Below, one piece after another: positions 41,501-44,164 of a DNA stretch of 64,000 nt. The notes under the pieces were generated by a model. The model was not told the origin of the DNA, made no database searches, and saw only the letters and a program-made list of their open reading frames with translations. Position 1 is the stretch's first letter. The number at the start of each line of letters is the position of its first letter. A program made the translations under genes and the position numbers. The stretch is taken from assembly GCA_038501625.1 (NCBI GenBank), contig JAZAYU010000729.1:1-64000 (forward strand). The letters are read 5' to 3'. Source of the DNA: Corbicula japonica. Taxonomy: Eukaryota > Mollusca > Bivalvia > Venerida > Cyrenidae.

Positions 41501-44070
41501 GAGATAGTGGTGAAGGCAGAGTTGTGTACTGTAGTCAACAGCAGGCTGTAGGTCCAGATGGTGCAATATCTGGCCAGCCAGGAGTAGGTGGTGTTGGAGG
41601 ACAGGCTGGTGTACATGGAGGTCATCCCGCTGGACATCCAGGACATGGTGGAGCTGGTCATCCCGGCATAGGTGGAGCTGGACATCCAGGTCAAGGTGGA
41701 ACTGCTCTAGTAGCAGCAGGACAGCAGCCAGCAAATGGACAGTTAATTGCTGATGAGGATCAGGATGCCAGCAGTAAGTGTTATTTCATACTAGCCGTGC
41801 CGACCTCAGTATCTGCATAATAGTTCTACAATCCAAGAAAGTAATCTGTTTTATATCATCAGCCCAAGTCAGTATTTTATTGCATTTCATCAGCATACTA
41901 GGCCTACATTCAAAAGTGGGTGCTTATTGCAAATTATCAGCTTACTAGGCCTACGGTCCAAGCAATAGTGTGTGTCATCAGCACACTTTGAATTACAAGC
42001 ATTAGGTTTTTATAAACACACTAGACCTACAGACCTATATATATTAATGCAGATCCCTTACTTTATATTTAAACACAGTTTATAAAGGAACAAGAAGTCT
42101 CTGTTGCAGAATTCTCAAATATGCTGTGTTGTTATTATCATACCACTATCCTACAGTTCATGGTAGGGTGTTCTGTGTTGGGATTTTAGGATCAAAGGTT
42201 GAAGCTTACGATTTAAGTACCAGTTTGTGTTATTGTAGGAAAGAGGAAGTTGTCGGGTCCAGAGGGAGAACACGAACCTAAGAGACACTCATGGGCAGAA
42301 GATCGTAAAGCTGGGAGTGAAGGTCATCCAAGGTCACAGGATGAAGGTCATCCAAGGTCACATGATGATGGTCATCCAAGGTCACATGGAGAAGGTCGTC
42401 CCTTGTCAGGAAGTGGAGAACATACTGGACCAAGAGGTGAAGGTCATCAGAGAACAGAGATAGGTAAGAGATGTCACATGTTTTACACAGCTATTTTGTA
42501 TCAATCCTACTTTCCCAGCTTATCAACATTTTATTCAAAAAGAAGAAATATAGCACCAAAGCTGTGATAATCTGTTAACTAATGCTGTAAAATCATTTAT
42601 TTTTGTGGATATTCAATTTCATGCATATCCTTAAATATAATATTTGGTTGGAATGTGATTTTATGCTTTCTGAATAAAACAACAATGATAAACTGAGGCC
42701 ACAGGAATTTGACTGTCTTAGCTCAATCCTCCACAAGTAATAACATGTCGAAAGCACAGAGCTTAGTTTACCCGATTTATTGATTTGTTTATTTCACAGA
42801 TGGGTACCAAGGAGAGAGACATCATGGGATGCATGGACCAGGCAGTGGGCGGGGCTACACACACAGACCACCTGTCATTAAAGGTATCATGGTCACTTAA
42901 GAATGTAGCATCAAAAGAAAGCATTGATAATAGCTTTTAAAAATGAACTCTAACATTTTTTGCTTCAGCTGTAGTAGGTGGTTTTTAACCAGGTTTTCAT
43001 TAACCTGGTTTTTATTAAACCCTGGTTATTAGATTGGGGTATGTTGTTGGGTGGATGGAAGTCCACTTTTTCTCAATAACCATTGAAGATAGAGCTTTTA
43101 AACTTATCATGGTTGTCTGACATCAAAGTAGCAATTATAAGGACAATTTCATAACTCTTGACTGTATTTTGTCATAGTAATGCCCCTTTTTCACTTAACA
43201 TTTTTATTTAAGTTCATGTTTTCTCTGAAACCATTTGACAATACCGATCCCTATTAATACTTCAGAAGAAAACCTGCTTTCATTGCAGTGCTAATTACCC
43301 TGCTGAAGAAAACTGGCTTCTGTAGTATAAATTTGTTATCTTCCAAATTCCAGTAGCATAATAGCTTGGTGTCAGTGGATGTCATTTTCTTTCATCATAC
43401 ACTTGTTAAGTCCTTTCCAATGTTATTTTGCCAACAGACTTCTCTCATGCACTCTTTCTTTTGTTTTGAGATGTAAATGCTAAATACATTTGTAATAACT
43501 AATCTGTATGCTCGAGTTAAAAAAATGAATAGGAGTATTTGTCTTGGTAATTGTTTTCTGAGCGGACTTACTAAATACATTCCAGATAGTCCAATATGGA
43601 GCTATATGTCCACAGAGTATACTTACGATGACCTTGGAGCAGGTCGTGACCTTGGGGACACTGCAACCTTGACCTTGGAAGAAGGGGCAGCCGATCCTGA
43701 AATTGGACGATGGGGAGAGGCCTTGGTGGCAGAGTACCTGCAGCGTCAGAAAGATATTGGAAACATTCTCGACTACAGTTGGAAAAACCATGGCGATGAG
43801 ACTGGTTTCCCTTACGACTTTGAGGTGCAGTTTGCTGATGAGGACGGTATGCATAATGATTTTATTGAAGTGAAGAGTACTGTATCCAATGATAAGGAGG
43901 TGTTTGAGATATCCGTGCAACAGATCAAGTTTGCCAGTGAGAAGACACAGAATTTTCATATATACAGAGTGTTTAATGCCGGAAACTCCGAGAGGGTCCG
44001 GTTAATCAGAATTACCAACCTTGATTTCAGACTTCAGACAAAGCAAGTCAAACTGTGTATGTTAATATAA
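2461..44070 (+). CDS. NO VEIN-like protein: Bergerat ATPase plus DUF3883 (33 exons, 5' incomplete)
   Basis: Thirty-three exons with canonical AG/GT borders join in compatible phases to an open frame of 2,467 residues plus stop; the start lies upstream of the window. Order: helical N-terminal region (1-573), acidic linker (574-680), sacsin/NOV-type Bergerat ATPase (684-830, with E710, N714, D717 and the GIGFKSVF box at 781-788), long NOV-like middle (830-2024), low-complexity Gly/His-rich region (2063-2280), DUF3883 (2345-2460). In plants, NOV is a nuclear protein needed for vascular and auxin patterning; the animal relatives are, to my knowledge, largely uncharacterised. An ATP-driven chaperone- or GHKL-like switch coupled to a nuclease-fold domain is inferred, not shown. 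Introns carry dense repeats. Family assignment is strong; function in this animal is unknown. Confidence 0.9.
2585..3389 (+). mobile_element. Hairpin-headed element, family B, copy 1
   Basis: Head hairpin CCCCGCTGCATAGCGGCTGGGG, short GTCC/GTCT run, then about five monomers (~120-130 bp) with 'ccggttcatatcttctgaac' and 'aaggtcaaggtcacc'. Ends GCATGTGGCAGGGGATA, an inverted match to the head. Non-coding; lies in intron 1. Confidence 0.7.
3441..3680. mobile_element. M1 foldback MITE, copy 1
   Basis: Family description: terminal inverted repeats TAACCCTTTCCTCCATA / TATGGAGGAAAGGGTTA, about 240 bp. The interior is itself nearly self-complementary, built from 'gtgtagatccagatcag', 'ctgatcaggatctacac' and a 'ttcattaggttatttctgacc' spacer, so the whole element folds into a long hairpin. 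This copy is full length, in intron 1. Confidence 0.8.
4073..4262 (+). CDS. NOV-like exon 2 (residues 33-96)
   Basis: Acceptor ttttccag, donor GTAAGT at 4263. Encodes a helical stretch ending ...GRGNKFKKALE. The last 52 nt of this exon plus about 17 nt of intron form the unit of the tandem array that follows. Only the first donor is productive in frame, because reading past it meets TAA after five codons. Confidence 0.9.
4211..4802 (+). repeat. 69-bp tandem array copied from the exon 2 / intron 2 junction
   Basis: Eight to nine copies of a 69-bp unit made of the last 52 nt of exon 2 plus the first 17 nt of the intron, so each carries GAG|GTAAGT. Donor GTs fall at 4263, 4332, 4401, 4471, 4609, 4678 and 4747; the one near 4540 is mutated. 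Units beyond the first contain a TAA in the coding frame. Confidence 0.9.
4981..5016 (+). repeat. Poly-C / CCCA simple repeat
   Basis: A C run of about 18 followed by CCCA units in intron 2. Length is prone to sequencing error. Confidence 0.9.
5309..5489 (+). CDS. NOV-like exon 3 (residues 97-157)
   Basis: Acceptor ttttacag, donor GTACAG. Encodes a helix (DFLKEMKQDEVGKVLLHLAI) followed by an acidic patch DDSDDEND and a basic, Pro-rich tail RKPPPRK. It joins exon 2 in phase 0 and exon 4 in phase 1. Confidence 0.9.
5537..5649. mobile_element. M2 palindromic MITE, diverged copy
   Basis: Contains 'caagcatctgattgactgaaatggcgac' and its partner, with ends GGGCCAAAGATCAT / GATCTTGGGCCC. Shorter and more diverged than the copies at 21.4 and 53.4 kb. 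Confidence 0.65.
5650..6494. other. Intron 3, AT-rich spacer
   Basis: No gene or recognised repeat. Contains a moderately CpG-containing stretch near 6070-6180. Confidence 0.4.
6495..6790 (+). mobile_element. Degenerate family C element
   Basis: Starts 'gtgttgcctgtgtagcaggtagacacataagg', a decayed version of the family C head seen at 24596, followed by one and a half monomers ('gcatgaacaa', 'gataat'). Confidence 0.55.
6854..6950. mobile_element. M1 half element
   Basis: Left half of M1 (TTAACCCTTTCCTCCATA to 'aggatcttcactgtt'). The right half is replaced by the family D element that starts at 6953. Confidence 0.7.
6953..7665 (+). mobile_element. Hairpin-headed element, family D, copy 1
   Basis: Head 'taaccaggttttctgaaggaaaaatcctg..' forms a stem, then a GGCGGGCAGGTGGGCGGGCG run. 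Four monomers of about 145 bp follow, with 'ccaaacttggtgtatgggtagcttatatca' and 'gctacccaggtgtctgt'. Non-coding; short ORFs in it are repeat shadows. Confidence 0.65.
8106..8281 (+). CDS. NOV-like exon 4 (residues 157-215)
   Basis: Acceptor ttctacag, donor GTTAGT. The frame encodes a helical segment ending FLEFLLAEMKK. Phase 1 in, phase 0 out. Confidence 0.9.
8447..8676. mobile_element. M1 foldback MITE in intron 4
   Basis: Both ends recognisable (TAACCCTTTCCTCCATA ... TATATGGAGGCAACA); right end mutated. Confidence 0.75.
8992..9123 (+). CDS. NOV-like exon 5 (residues 216-259)
   Basis: Acceptor catgatag, donor GTATGC. Begins with a Gly/Ser-rich flexible stretch, then TDILEFIKQCSQCGLTQ, which starts a helical unit continued in exon 6. 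Confidence 0.88.
9190..9262. mobile_element. M1 fragment at the left edge of element A2
   Basis: 'gaacagtgcagatccagatcagcacatcc' to 'gatctacactgttttc', cut by the family A element. Confidence 0.55.
9268..9975 (+). mobile_element. Hairpin-headed element, family A, copy 2
   Basis: Same head palindrome, GTCGGTCTGTCGG run and monomers as copy 1, over 90% identical by eye across the first 400 bp. This shows what copy 1 looked like without its insertion. Confidence 0.75.
10285..11060. mobile_element. PIF/Harbinger-like MITE, CpG-rich, TAA target duplication
   Basis: Terminal repeats AGCCCCGGTCACAACC / GGTTGTGACCGGGGCT, 776 bp, flanked by TAA at 10282-10284 and 11061-11063. The 3-bp TAA duplication fits PIF/Harbinger. 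The interior is GC-rich and packed with ACGTGC/CGTACG words, unlike the AT-rich intron around it. Overlapping ORFs up to 169 codons look like composition artefacts. Confidence 0.8.
11064..12097. other. Intron 5 distal part, AT-rich, no gene
   Basis: No coding frame and no repeat recognised, apart from the acceptor region of exon 6. Confidence 0.4.
12098..12264 (+). CDS. NOV-like exon 6 (residues 260-315)
   Basis: Acceptor gttcacag, donor GTAAGT. Encodes PEQIEEALCRQYSVKEVRHL..., a helix-turn-helix-looking segment with exon 5. It ends in phase 2, and exon 7 completes Gly315. Confidence 0.9.
12338..12430 (+). repeat. GAT/GCT trinucleotide repeat
   Basis: Imperfect (GAT)n and (GCT)n run in intron 6. 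Confidence 0.8.
12670..12836. mobile_element. M1 MITE, left-truncated
   Basis: Starts in 'tcagatcaggatctacactgtttgc' and ends 'catggagtaaagggttaa'. It ends about 70 nt before the acceptor of exon 7. Confidence 0.65.
12906..13105 (+). CDS. NOV-like exon 7 (residues 315-382)
   Basis: Acceptor gtttctag, donor GTAATT. Encodes a Ser/Gly loop, then NCPLLENLAEWSQWSLVFEP. Phase 2 in, phase 1 out. Confidence 0.9.
13192..13541. mobile_element. M1 MITE carrying a nested M2 copy
   Basis: M1 halves lie on both sides ('aacctttaatccatttatatgggg' ... 'ccatggagtaaagggttaa'). The M2 palindrome is inserted at about 13352-13463. Confidence 0.65.
13352..13463. mobile_element. M2 palindromic MITE nested in M1
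   Basis: 'aaggttataaaactgagcatgg' to 'ctcagctttataaactt', with a shortened centre 'gaaatggcgaccagactgg'. Confidence 0.7.
13669..13920 (+). CDS. NOV-like exon 8 (residues 382-466)
   Basis: Acceptor atattatag, donor GTGGGA. Encodes an alpha-helical segment (TLDFLALELKPGELIKIVSD and following). The antisense frame over this exon is a shadow. Confidence 0.92.
14105..14427 (+). CDS. NOV-like exon 9 (residues 466-573), alternative 3' end at 14466
   Basis: Acceptor tgtttcag. The frame stays open to a TAA at 14464-14466, but a phase-0 donor CAG|GTCAAG at 14427/14428 joins exactly to the phase-0 acceptor of exon 10. Splicing gives an acidic continuation; retention would end the protein 12 residues later with a Lys-rich tail. 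I prefer splicing because the next exon needs phase 0 and the ATPase domain lies downstream. Confidence 0.85.
14560..14692. mobile_element. M1 right half
   Basis: 'aaaaaagcaaacagtgtggatcctgatcagatgg' to 'atggggtaaagagctaa', in intron 9, ending about 50 nt before exon 10. Confidence 0.65.
14745..14898 (+). CDS. NOV-like exon 10, acidic linker (residues 574-625)
   Basis: Acceptor atttgcag, donor GTAAAT. Over a third of residues are Glu or Asp (EEEESEIIEDSETEEIDEIL...). Probably a disordered linker between the helical N-terminal region and the ATPase. Confidence 0.9.
15178..15350. mobile_element. M1 MITE, internal deletion
   Basis: Left end 'taaccctttgctccatatatac'; right end degraded near 'gtagtaaagaataag'. 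Lies in intron 10. Confidence 0.65.
15443..15618 (+). CDS. NOV-like exon 11 (residues 625-683)
   Basis: Acceptor tatttcag, donor GTAAGG at 15619. Acidic at first, then CEDIINEIRRDEFGVGVHLS..., the segment that leads into the ATPase in NOV-type proteins. Its last nine bases and the donor are the first copy of the 50-bp array that fills the following intron. Confidence 0.9.
15610..17935 (+). repeat. 50-bp tandem array grown from the exon 11 / intron 11 junction
   Basis: About 46 copies of a 50-bp unit (consensus starts GATGAAAAGGTTGATAAATG, then GCATGGTAAGGTTGATTAAG, then TTTGGGAGGG). The first copy is the end of exon 11: 'ttgatgaag|gtaagg' (GT 15619) recurs exactly 50 bp later (GT 15669). Outer copies at 17808 and 17926 again read GATGAAG|GT(A/G)AG, while central copies have lost the donor. 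Minus-strand ORFs with repeating NLFIPSQT are shadows. Confidence 0.92.
17936..18457. other. Intron 11 distal part
   Basis: AT-rich, no repeat or gene recognised before the exon 12 acceptor. Confidence 0.4.
18458..18740 (+). CDS. NOV-like exon 12, Bergerat ATPase N-box (residues 684-778)
   Basis: Contains the nucleotide-binding core: LGRSLDRLSKDLYSKDTHFV then LELIQNADDN with E710, N714 and D717, the N-box of sacsin/NOV-type HSP90-like ATPases. NELGFREKN (749-757) takes the place of the DxGxG loop, followed by VGRSTK (764-769). The acceptor is assigned after tctcaag at 18457; AGs two and three codons later (18463, 18466) would also keep frame. Donor GTAACC in phase 1. Confidence 0.95.
18959..19202. 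mobile_element. M1 foldback MITE in intron 12
   Basis: 'taaccctttgctccatatatac' to 'tttggagtaaagagttc'; both arms retained. Confidence 0.75.
19374..19530 (+). CDS. NOV-like exon 13, ATPase glycine box (residues 778-830)
   Basis: Begins GQKGIGFKSVFRVTD, the glycine-rich lid motif (781-788) conserved in sacsin and NOV. Continues with a beta-strand-rich segment and HWVPEEE. Acceptor ctacag, donor GTAAGA in phase 2. Confidence 0.95.
20010..20148 (+). CDS. NOV-like exon 14 (residues 830-876)
   Basis: Acceptor gttttcag, donor GTACAC. Ends with SLLLFLHRLRQITIENK, the 'LFLHRLR' strand/helix segment typical of the region after the Bergerat fold in NOV proteins. Confidence 0.93.
20149..20910. other. 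Intron 14, no feature
   Basis: AT-rich unique-looking DNA; nothing supported. Confidence 0.4.
20911..21126 (+). CDS. NOV-like exon 15 (residues 877-948)
   Basis: Acceptor gattgtag, donor GTAATT. Beta-strand-rich (CERWLVIKRTLDARK, STEIALAFPLRP). Phase 0 at both ends, 72 codons, so skipping would keep frame. Confidence 0.92.
21285..21628. mobile_element. M1 MITE interrupted by M2
   Basis: M1 arms at 21308-21413 and 21568-21628 flank the M2 palindrome, the same nesting order as at 13.2 kb. Confidence 0.65.
21414..21567. mobile_element. M2 palindromic MITE, near-perfect
   Basis: Family description: about 150-bp nearly perfect palindrome with ends CCTGGTCCCAAGGTTATAAA and its complement. The arms contain 'gcatctgattggctgaaatgg' and the centre is GGCGAC-CA-GTCGCC. 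This copy has only about seven arm mismatches. It would extrude as a cruciform or make a long RNA hairpin. Confidence 0.85.
21694..21766 (+). CDS. NOV-like exon 16 (residues 949-973)
   Basis: Short exon encoding QPVFAFLPLRSYGFRFIVQ, a diagnostic strand of the NOV/sacsin ATPase module ('FAFLPLR.YG..F..QGDF', completed by exon 17). Acceptor cttt-cag, donor GTAATA. Confidence 0.93.
21945..23125 (+). repeat. 26-bp tandem array with 78-bp higher-order unit
   Basis: About 45 copies of a 26-bp unit (GCCAGCAATAAGTCATTC + YNACTT). Variant types alternate (AAGTCATTCCC, ATGCCATTCTG, AAGTCATTCTT), giving an internal 78-bp periodicity near 22385-22600. Fills most of intron 16. ORFs on both strands here are repeat shadows. 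Confidence 0.9.
23158..23434 (+). mobile_element. Family E element, 5' part
   Basis: Head CGCCCGTTTGAAAAACGGGACG hairpin, then GCGGGCAGGCAGG run, then one monomer ('gctctctaagtcaaagagttttcatc', 'aacttggtgaatatgttggtg'). Cut by a family F element. Confidence 0.65.
23435..23925 (+). mobile_element. Hairpin-headed element, family F
   Basis: Head CTCCCCGCCAAAGGCGAAGGGG, GTCCGTCCGTCTGTCC run, then two and a half monomers of 157-158 bp each starting 'attttgtccggagca'. Non-coding. Confidence 0.7.
23926..24403. other. Intron 16 distal part
   Basis: No repeat recognised with certainty; the minus-strand ORF here has no recognisable domain. Confidence 0.35.
24404..24516 (+). CDS. NOV-like exon 17 (residues 973-1010)
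   Basis: Encodes GDFDVPSSREDVDRDSSWNQ, the conserved 'GDF.(V/L)PSSRE.V....WNQWL' element that closes the ATPase module. Acceptor atttgcag, donor GTAAAC. Confidence 0.95.
24596..26552 (+). mobile_element. Hairpin-headed element, family C, full copy
   Basis: Head TGTCGCCTGCGATGGCAGGAAGACA; tail GCAGGCGACACATGTGTTCCGCGG. Between them lie about 11 monomers of about 160 bp ('cctataactttgaaagtacttg', 'gaatatatcatcagcatgaac', 'atgataactcc', 'cctttcaaatgcaactttaa'). The first copies are very similar and later copies diverge. Almost 2 kb, in intron 17. Confidence 0.75.
26683..26839 (+). CDS. NOV-like exon 18 (residues 1011-1063), extendable in 42-nt steps
   Basis: Acceptor tttttgcag. Ends KAKPCVPTQPNTQ with donor CAAG|GTAAAG at 26840. 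The 42-bp unit holding this donor is repeated downstream in the same frame. Donors at 26882, 26924 and 26966 could each add one more 14-residue repeat before a TAG at 26992-26994 closes the frame. The first donor is the minimal form. Confidence 0.88.
26800..27300 (+). repeat. 42-bp tandem array with a splice donor in each unit
   Basis: About 12 copies of a 42-bp unit encoding KAKPCVPTQPNTQG in the exon 18 frame, each with (C)AAG|GTAAAG. The array runs from inside the exon into intron 18. A TAG at 26992 ends the frame in the fifth unit. Later units alternate CTCAAG and CTCCAG before the GT. Confidence 0.9.
27491..27724 (+). CDS. NOV-like exon 19 (residues 1063-1141)
   Basis: Acceptor ttttccag, donor GTAAGC. 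Encodes the segment with VRDPLVRSVITPDLLQTHLN and LGIETL, matching the NOV middle region where predicted helices alternate with short strands. Confidence 0.92.
27905..28120. mobile_element. M1 MITE in intron 19, copy a
   Basis: 'accctttcctccctggatacagc' start; interior self-complementary; right end decayed. Confidence 0.65.
28129..28290. mobile_element. M1 MITE in intron 19, copy b (truncated)
   Basis: Starts 'ttaacccttttctccacacatacacc' directly after copy a; the right half is lost after 'gtgaagatcctgat'. Confidence 0.6.
28340..28546 (+). CDS. NOV-like exon 20 (residues 1141-1210)
   Basis: Acceptor actttaag, donor GTTAAT. Contains LKSHKILPLSNGELVSI, the 'L....I.PL..G.....' motif seen repeatedly in sacsin/NOV proteins. 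Confidence 0.92.
28740..29507. mobile_element. TIR element with TA target duplication, 'TTGGCGG' family
   Basis: Ends CTGTATAGCGC.. / ..TTATACAG flanked by TA. Both arms contain many 'tatattggcgg' / 'ccgccaatata' words in inverted orientation. 768 bp, no coding frame. Tc1/mariner-like by target duplication only. Confidence 0.7.
29594..29856. mobile_element. M1 MITE, right arm replaced by element B2
   Basis: 'ttaaccttttacaccatatatatg' to 'tgtagatcctgatcatatgat', then the family B element. Confidence 0.6.
29857..30781 (+). mobile_element. Hairpin-headed element, family B, copy 2
   Basis: Head TATCCCCCCGCCGCATAGCGGC, tail GCATGCAGCGGGGGATA (inverted match). Five to six monomers of the same type as copy 1. 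Ends about 110 nt before exon 21. Confidence 0.75.
30894..31075 (+). CDS. NOV-like exon 21 (residues 1210-1270)
   Basis: Acceptor gttttcag, donor GTATAG. Encodes an acidic DDDE patch then KLLLRLGIKQLSPFDIINHH, typical of the NOV middle. Confidence 0.92.
31421..31610 (+). mobile_element. Family D element, short copy
   Basis: Head 'ttaaccaggttttctttgaaaaaacctggttaat' is a good hairpin; one partial monomer and tail 'gagaaaacctagtttcgttgcattgc'. Confidence 0.6.
31695..31896 (+). CDS. NOV-like exon 22 (residues 1271-1338)
   Basis: Acceptor tgtttcag, donor GTAAGT. Contains PVHFPPQYGNQIDL, matching the 'VHF...(Y/F)GN.(I/V)D' motif of NOV proteins. Confidence 0.92.
31897..32519. other. Intron 22
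   Basis: AT-rich; no repeat or gene recognised. Confidence 0.4.
32520..32671 (+). CDS. NOV-like exon 23 (residues 1338-1388)
   Basis: Acceptor ccgtttcag, donor GTGAGC. Encodes WTLLDTCYLP, then a segment ending SWQDFFSKLGVEDCLAVRRK, the 'W..FF..LG..D...V' motif of the NOV middle. Confidence 0.93.
32990..33230 (+). mobile_element. tRNA-derived SINE
   Basis: 'ctaggggtagagcatcggactc' (about 33006-33027) resembles a Pol III A box, and 'gcaggtttgaatcatgcc' (about 33042-33059) a B box, about 35 bp apart as in tRNA-derived SINEs. A non-tRNA body and an AT-rich tail follow. Too diverged to be a working tRNA gene. Confidence 0.6.
33356..34456 (+). CDS. NOV-like exon 24, the 1.1-kb exon (residues 1389-1755)
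   Basis: By far the largest exon: 367 codons, phase 0 at both ends, acceptor tctttcag, donor GTACAC. Contains the NOV-like middle segment with WLPAEE, PSCLYLRSDVVQKLLSN and a predicted alpha/beta stretch. The first codons are AKSPWCNQSDVWPEELEYIV. No enzymatic motif is obvious to me here. A single large exon among 33 small ones may mark a retained retrocopied segment or simple intron loss. Confidence 0.95.
34457..35115. other. Intron 24, with decayed M1 at 34775-34980
   Basis: The M1 copy is recognisable from 'gatctacacctttcacttcttgaatgg', 'gtgtagatcctgatcagatg' and 'ggaattaaagtgttaac'. The rest is AT-rich with no feature. Confidence 0.5.
35116..35302 (+). CDS. NOV-like exon 25 (residues 1756-1818)
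   Basis: Acceptor actttaaag, donor GTTGGT. Starts VFPTSKLTWVSLEDRPMIAD, the 'IFP....KWVSL....' motif that recurs in NOV proteins. Ends in a basic stretch RRGRHGSTPRGHKGK. Confidence 0.92.
35612..35825 (+). mobile_element. Family E relic
   Basis: 'gcgggcagccgggcg', 'ataactcagac', 'atcttcatgaaacttggggaaaatg' and the family E tail 'gggcgtattttgcggcactttggcattcttgtt'. Head hairpin not recognisable. Confidence 0.5.
35960..36347. mobile_element. M1 MITE enlarged by an internal tandem duplication
   Basis: An M1 copy whose left arm contains a perfect 48-bp tandem array (35993-36184). Right end 'atatgtagtaaagggttaa'. About 55 nt upstream of exon 26. Confidence 0.7.
35993..36184 (+). repeat. 48-bp x 4 tandem array
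   Basis: Four nearly identical 48-bp units starting GTGTAGATCCAGATTGGCCA at 35993, 36041, 36089 and 36137. Derived from the M1 arm; one base differs in the last unit. Recent expansion. Confidence 0.92.
36404..36654 (+). CDS. NOV-like exon 26 (residues 1818-1901)
   Basis: Acceptor attttgcag, donor GTAGGT. Encodes VCGIKKLSENVDIAP, the 'GI..LSE.V' motif of NOV, then a helical segment AMQQYLMARFDSVYEDLEG. Confidence 0.93.
36775..37025. mobile_element. M1 MITE, degraded
   Basis: 'ctctgatcaggatctacactcata', 'gcaaacagtgtagatccaggtctg' and right end 'tatccatggagggatcaataa'. Confidence 0.5.
37137..37330 (+). CDS. NOV-like exon 27 (residues 1902-1966)
   Basis: Acceptor aattcacag, donor GTAAGA in phase 2. 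Encodes a beta-rich segment (KLEVGYYLK, FVIRQEKCVIHA) followed by a helix with INREVARYFSCGN. Confidence 0.92.
37331..37720. other. Intron 27 proximal part
   Basis: AT-rich with poly-T and TATA runs; no feature. Confidence 0.4.
37721..38660 (+). mobile_element. Hairpin-headed element, family G
   Basis: Head GTCTCCCACCACGTAGTGGTGTGGGAGAC (stem of about 12 bp), long GTCTGTCC run (37770-37808), then about five monomers of about 165 bp ('tatcacc.aacttcatcaaaatgtt', 'gtggccataatatctcg', 'ttatggcccttgaattatc'). Ends 'gggagacatgtgcttttcccaaaagcaattctagtta'. Confidence 0.75.
38665..38858. mobile_element. M1 MITE in intron 27
   Basis: 'tgcaaacagaatagatccagatcagc' to 'ccatgtaataaaggcttaa'; left TIR lost to element G. 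Confidence 0.65.
39265..39437 (+). CDS. NOV-like exon 28 (residues 1966-2024)
   Basis: Acceptor tatttcag, donor GTGAGC. Starts SFLAELASIVMGMTDDTIDG, resembling the end of the NOV middle. Ends in a Pro/Glu run (DEPEPEPE) that begins the disordered region. Confidence 0.92.
39620..39830. mobile_element. M1 MITE in intron 28
   Basis: 'taactccatgtatacacc' to 'gatgtatctatggagtagtgagttaa'; arms present. Confidence 0.7.
40330..40411. mobile_element. M1 right end next to the exon 29 acceptor
   Basis: 'cagcacagaatatgctggctgatctgaattta...cctatggagtaaagggttaa' ends 15 nt before the exon 29 AG, so the repeat likely supplies branch-point sequence. Confidence 0.65.
40427..40543 (+). CDS. NOV-like exon 29 (residues 2024-2063)
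   Basis: Acceptor aatttcag, donor GTAGTG. Gln/Asn/Pro-rich and probably disordered. An M1 foldback ends only 15 nt upstream of this exon, so part of its acceptor context is repeat-derived. Confidence 0.85.
40544..41350. other. Intron 29
   Basis: AT-rich, no recognised repeat or gene. Confidence 0.4.
41351..41773 (+). CDS. NOV-like exon 30, Gly/His-rich region (residues 2063-2204)
   Basis: Acceptor tttttctag, donor GTAAGT. After a conserved-looking start (NIWPPPQAKDYM) the frame becomes a low-complexity run of GGHPAGHPGHGGAGHPG type repeats (about residues 2143-2180), then DEDQDAS. Likely disordered; antisense ORFs here are shadows of the repeat. Confidence 0.9.
41774..42238. other. Intron 30
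   Basis: Contains a short degenerate repeat with 'atcagc.tactaggcctac' (41880-42030); nothing else. Confidence 0.4.
42239..42463 (+). CDS. NOV-like exon 31, NLS-like and GHPRS repeats (residues 2204-2279)
   Basis: Acceptor attgtag, donor GTAAGA. Begins SRKRKLSGPEGEHEPKRH (2203-2220), two basic clusters spaced like a bipartite nuclear localisation signal. Then three in-frame 27-nt repeats encode GHPRS(Q/H)(D/G)(E/D). Nuclear location is inferred. Confidence 0.9.
   Translation, partial: ERGSCRVQRENTNLRDTHGQKIVKLGVKVIQGHRMKVIQGHMMMVIQGHMEKVVPCQEVENILDQEVKVIREQR
42800..42883 (+). CDS. NOV-like exon 32 (residues 2279-2307)
   Basis: Short exon, acceptor atttcacag, donor GTATCA. Encodes a Gly/His/Arg-rich stretch (YQGERHHGMHGPGSGRGY). 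Both borders are phase 1, so skipping it would keep frame. Confidence 0.85.
42985..43292 (+). mobile_element. Family D element, copy 3
   Basis: Head 'ttaaccaggttttcattaacctgg', one or two monomers, tail 'gaagaaaacctgctttcattgcagtgc'. In intron 32, about 290 nt before the last exon. Confidence 0.6.
43586..44070 (+). CDS. NOV-like exon 33, DUF3883 C-terminal domain and stop (residues 2307-2467)
   Basis: Acceptor cattccag; stop TAA at 44068-44070. Contains DUF3883: GRWGEALVAEYL with E2351, then PYDFEV with D2384 and NDFIEVKST with E2401 and K2403. This is the E...D...ExK arrangement of PD-(D/E)XK nuclease-fold domains, all four residues present. The protein ends VKLCMLI. A possible donor GTATGT just before the stop could extend it, but no partner exon is seen. 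Confidence 0.95.
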
Positions 44071-44164
44071 GTCTTTATCAGGAGTAGAATGTACTTATAA
44101 GGCATAAATTGTGACCATCCTTAACAACGACATAGTTAGGAACTGTATGTTCCCACAGGATTCA

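Noticed and set aside
41371..41734. Two long minus-strand ORFs opposite exon 30
   Set aside because: The plus strand has matching splice phases and continues the NOV-like protein; the antisense frames mirror its Gly/His repeats.
43480..43959. 159-codon minus-strand ORF
   Set aside because: Antisense to the DUF3883 exon, whose plus-strand frame has clear motifs.
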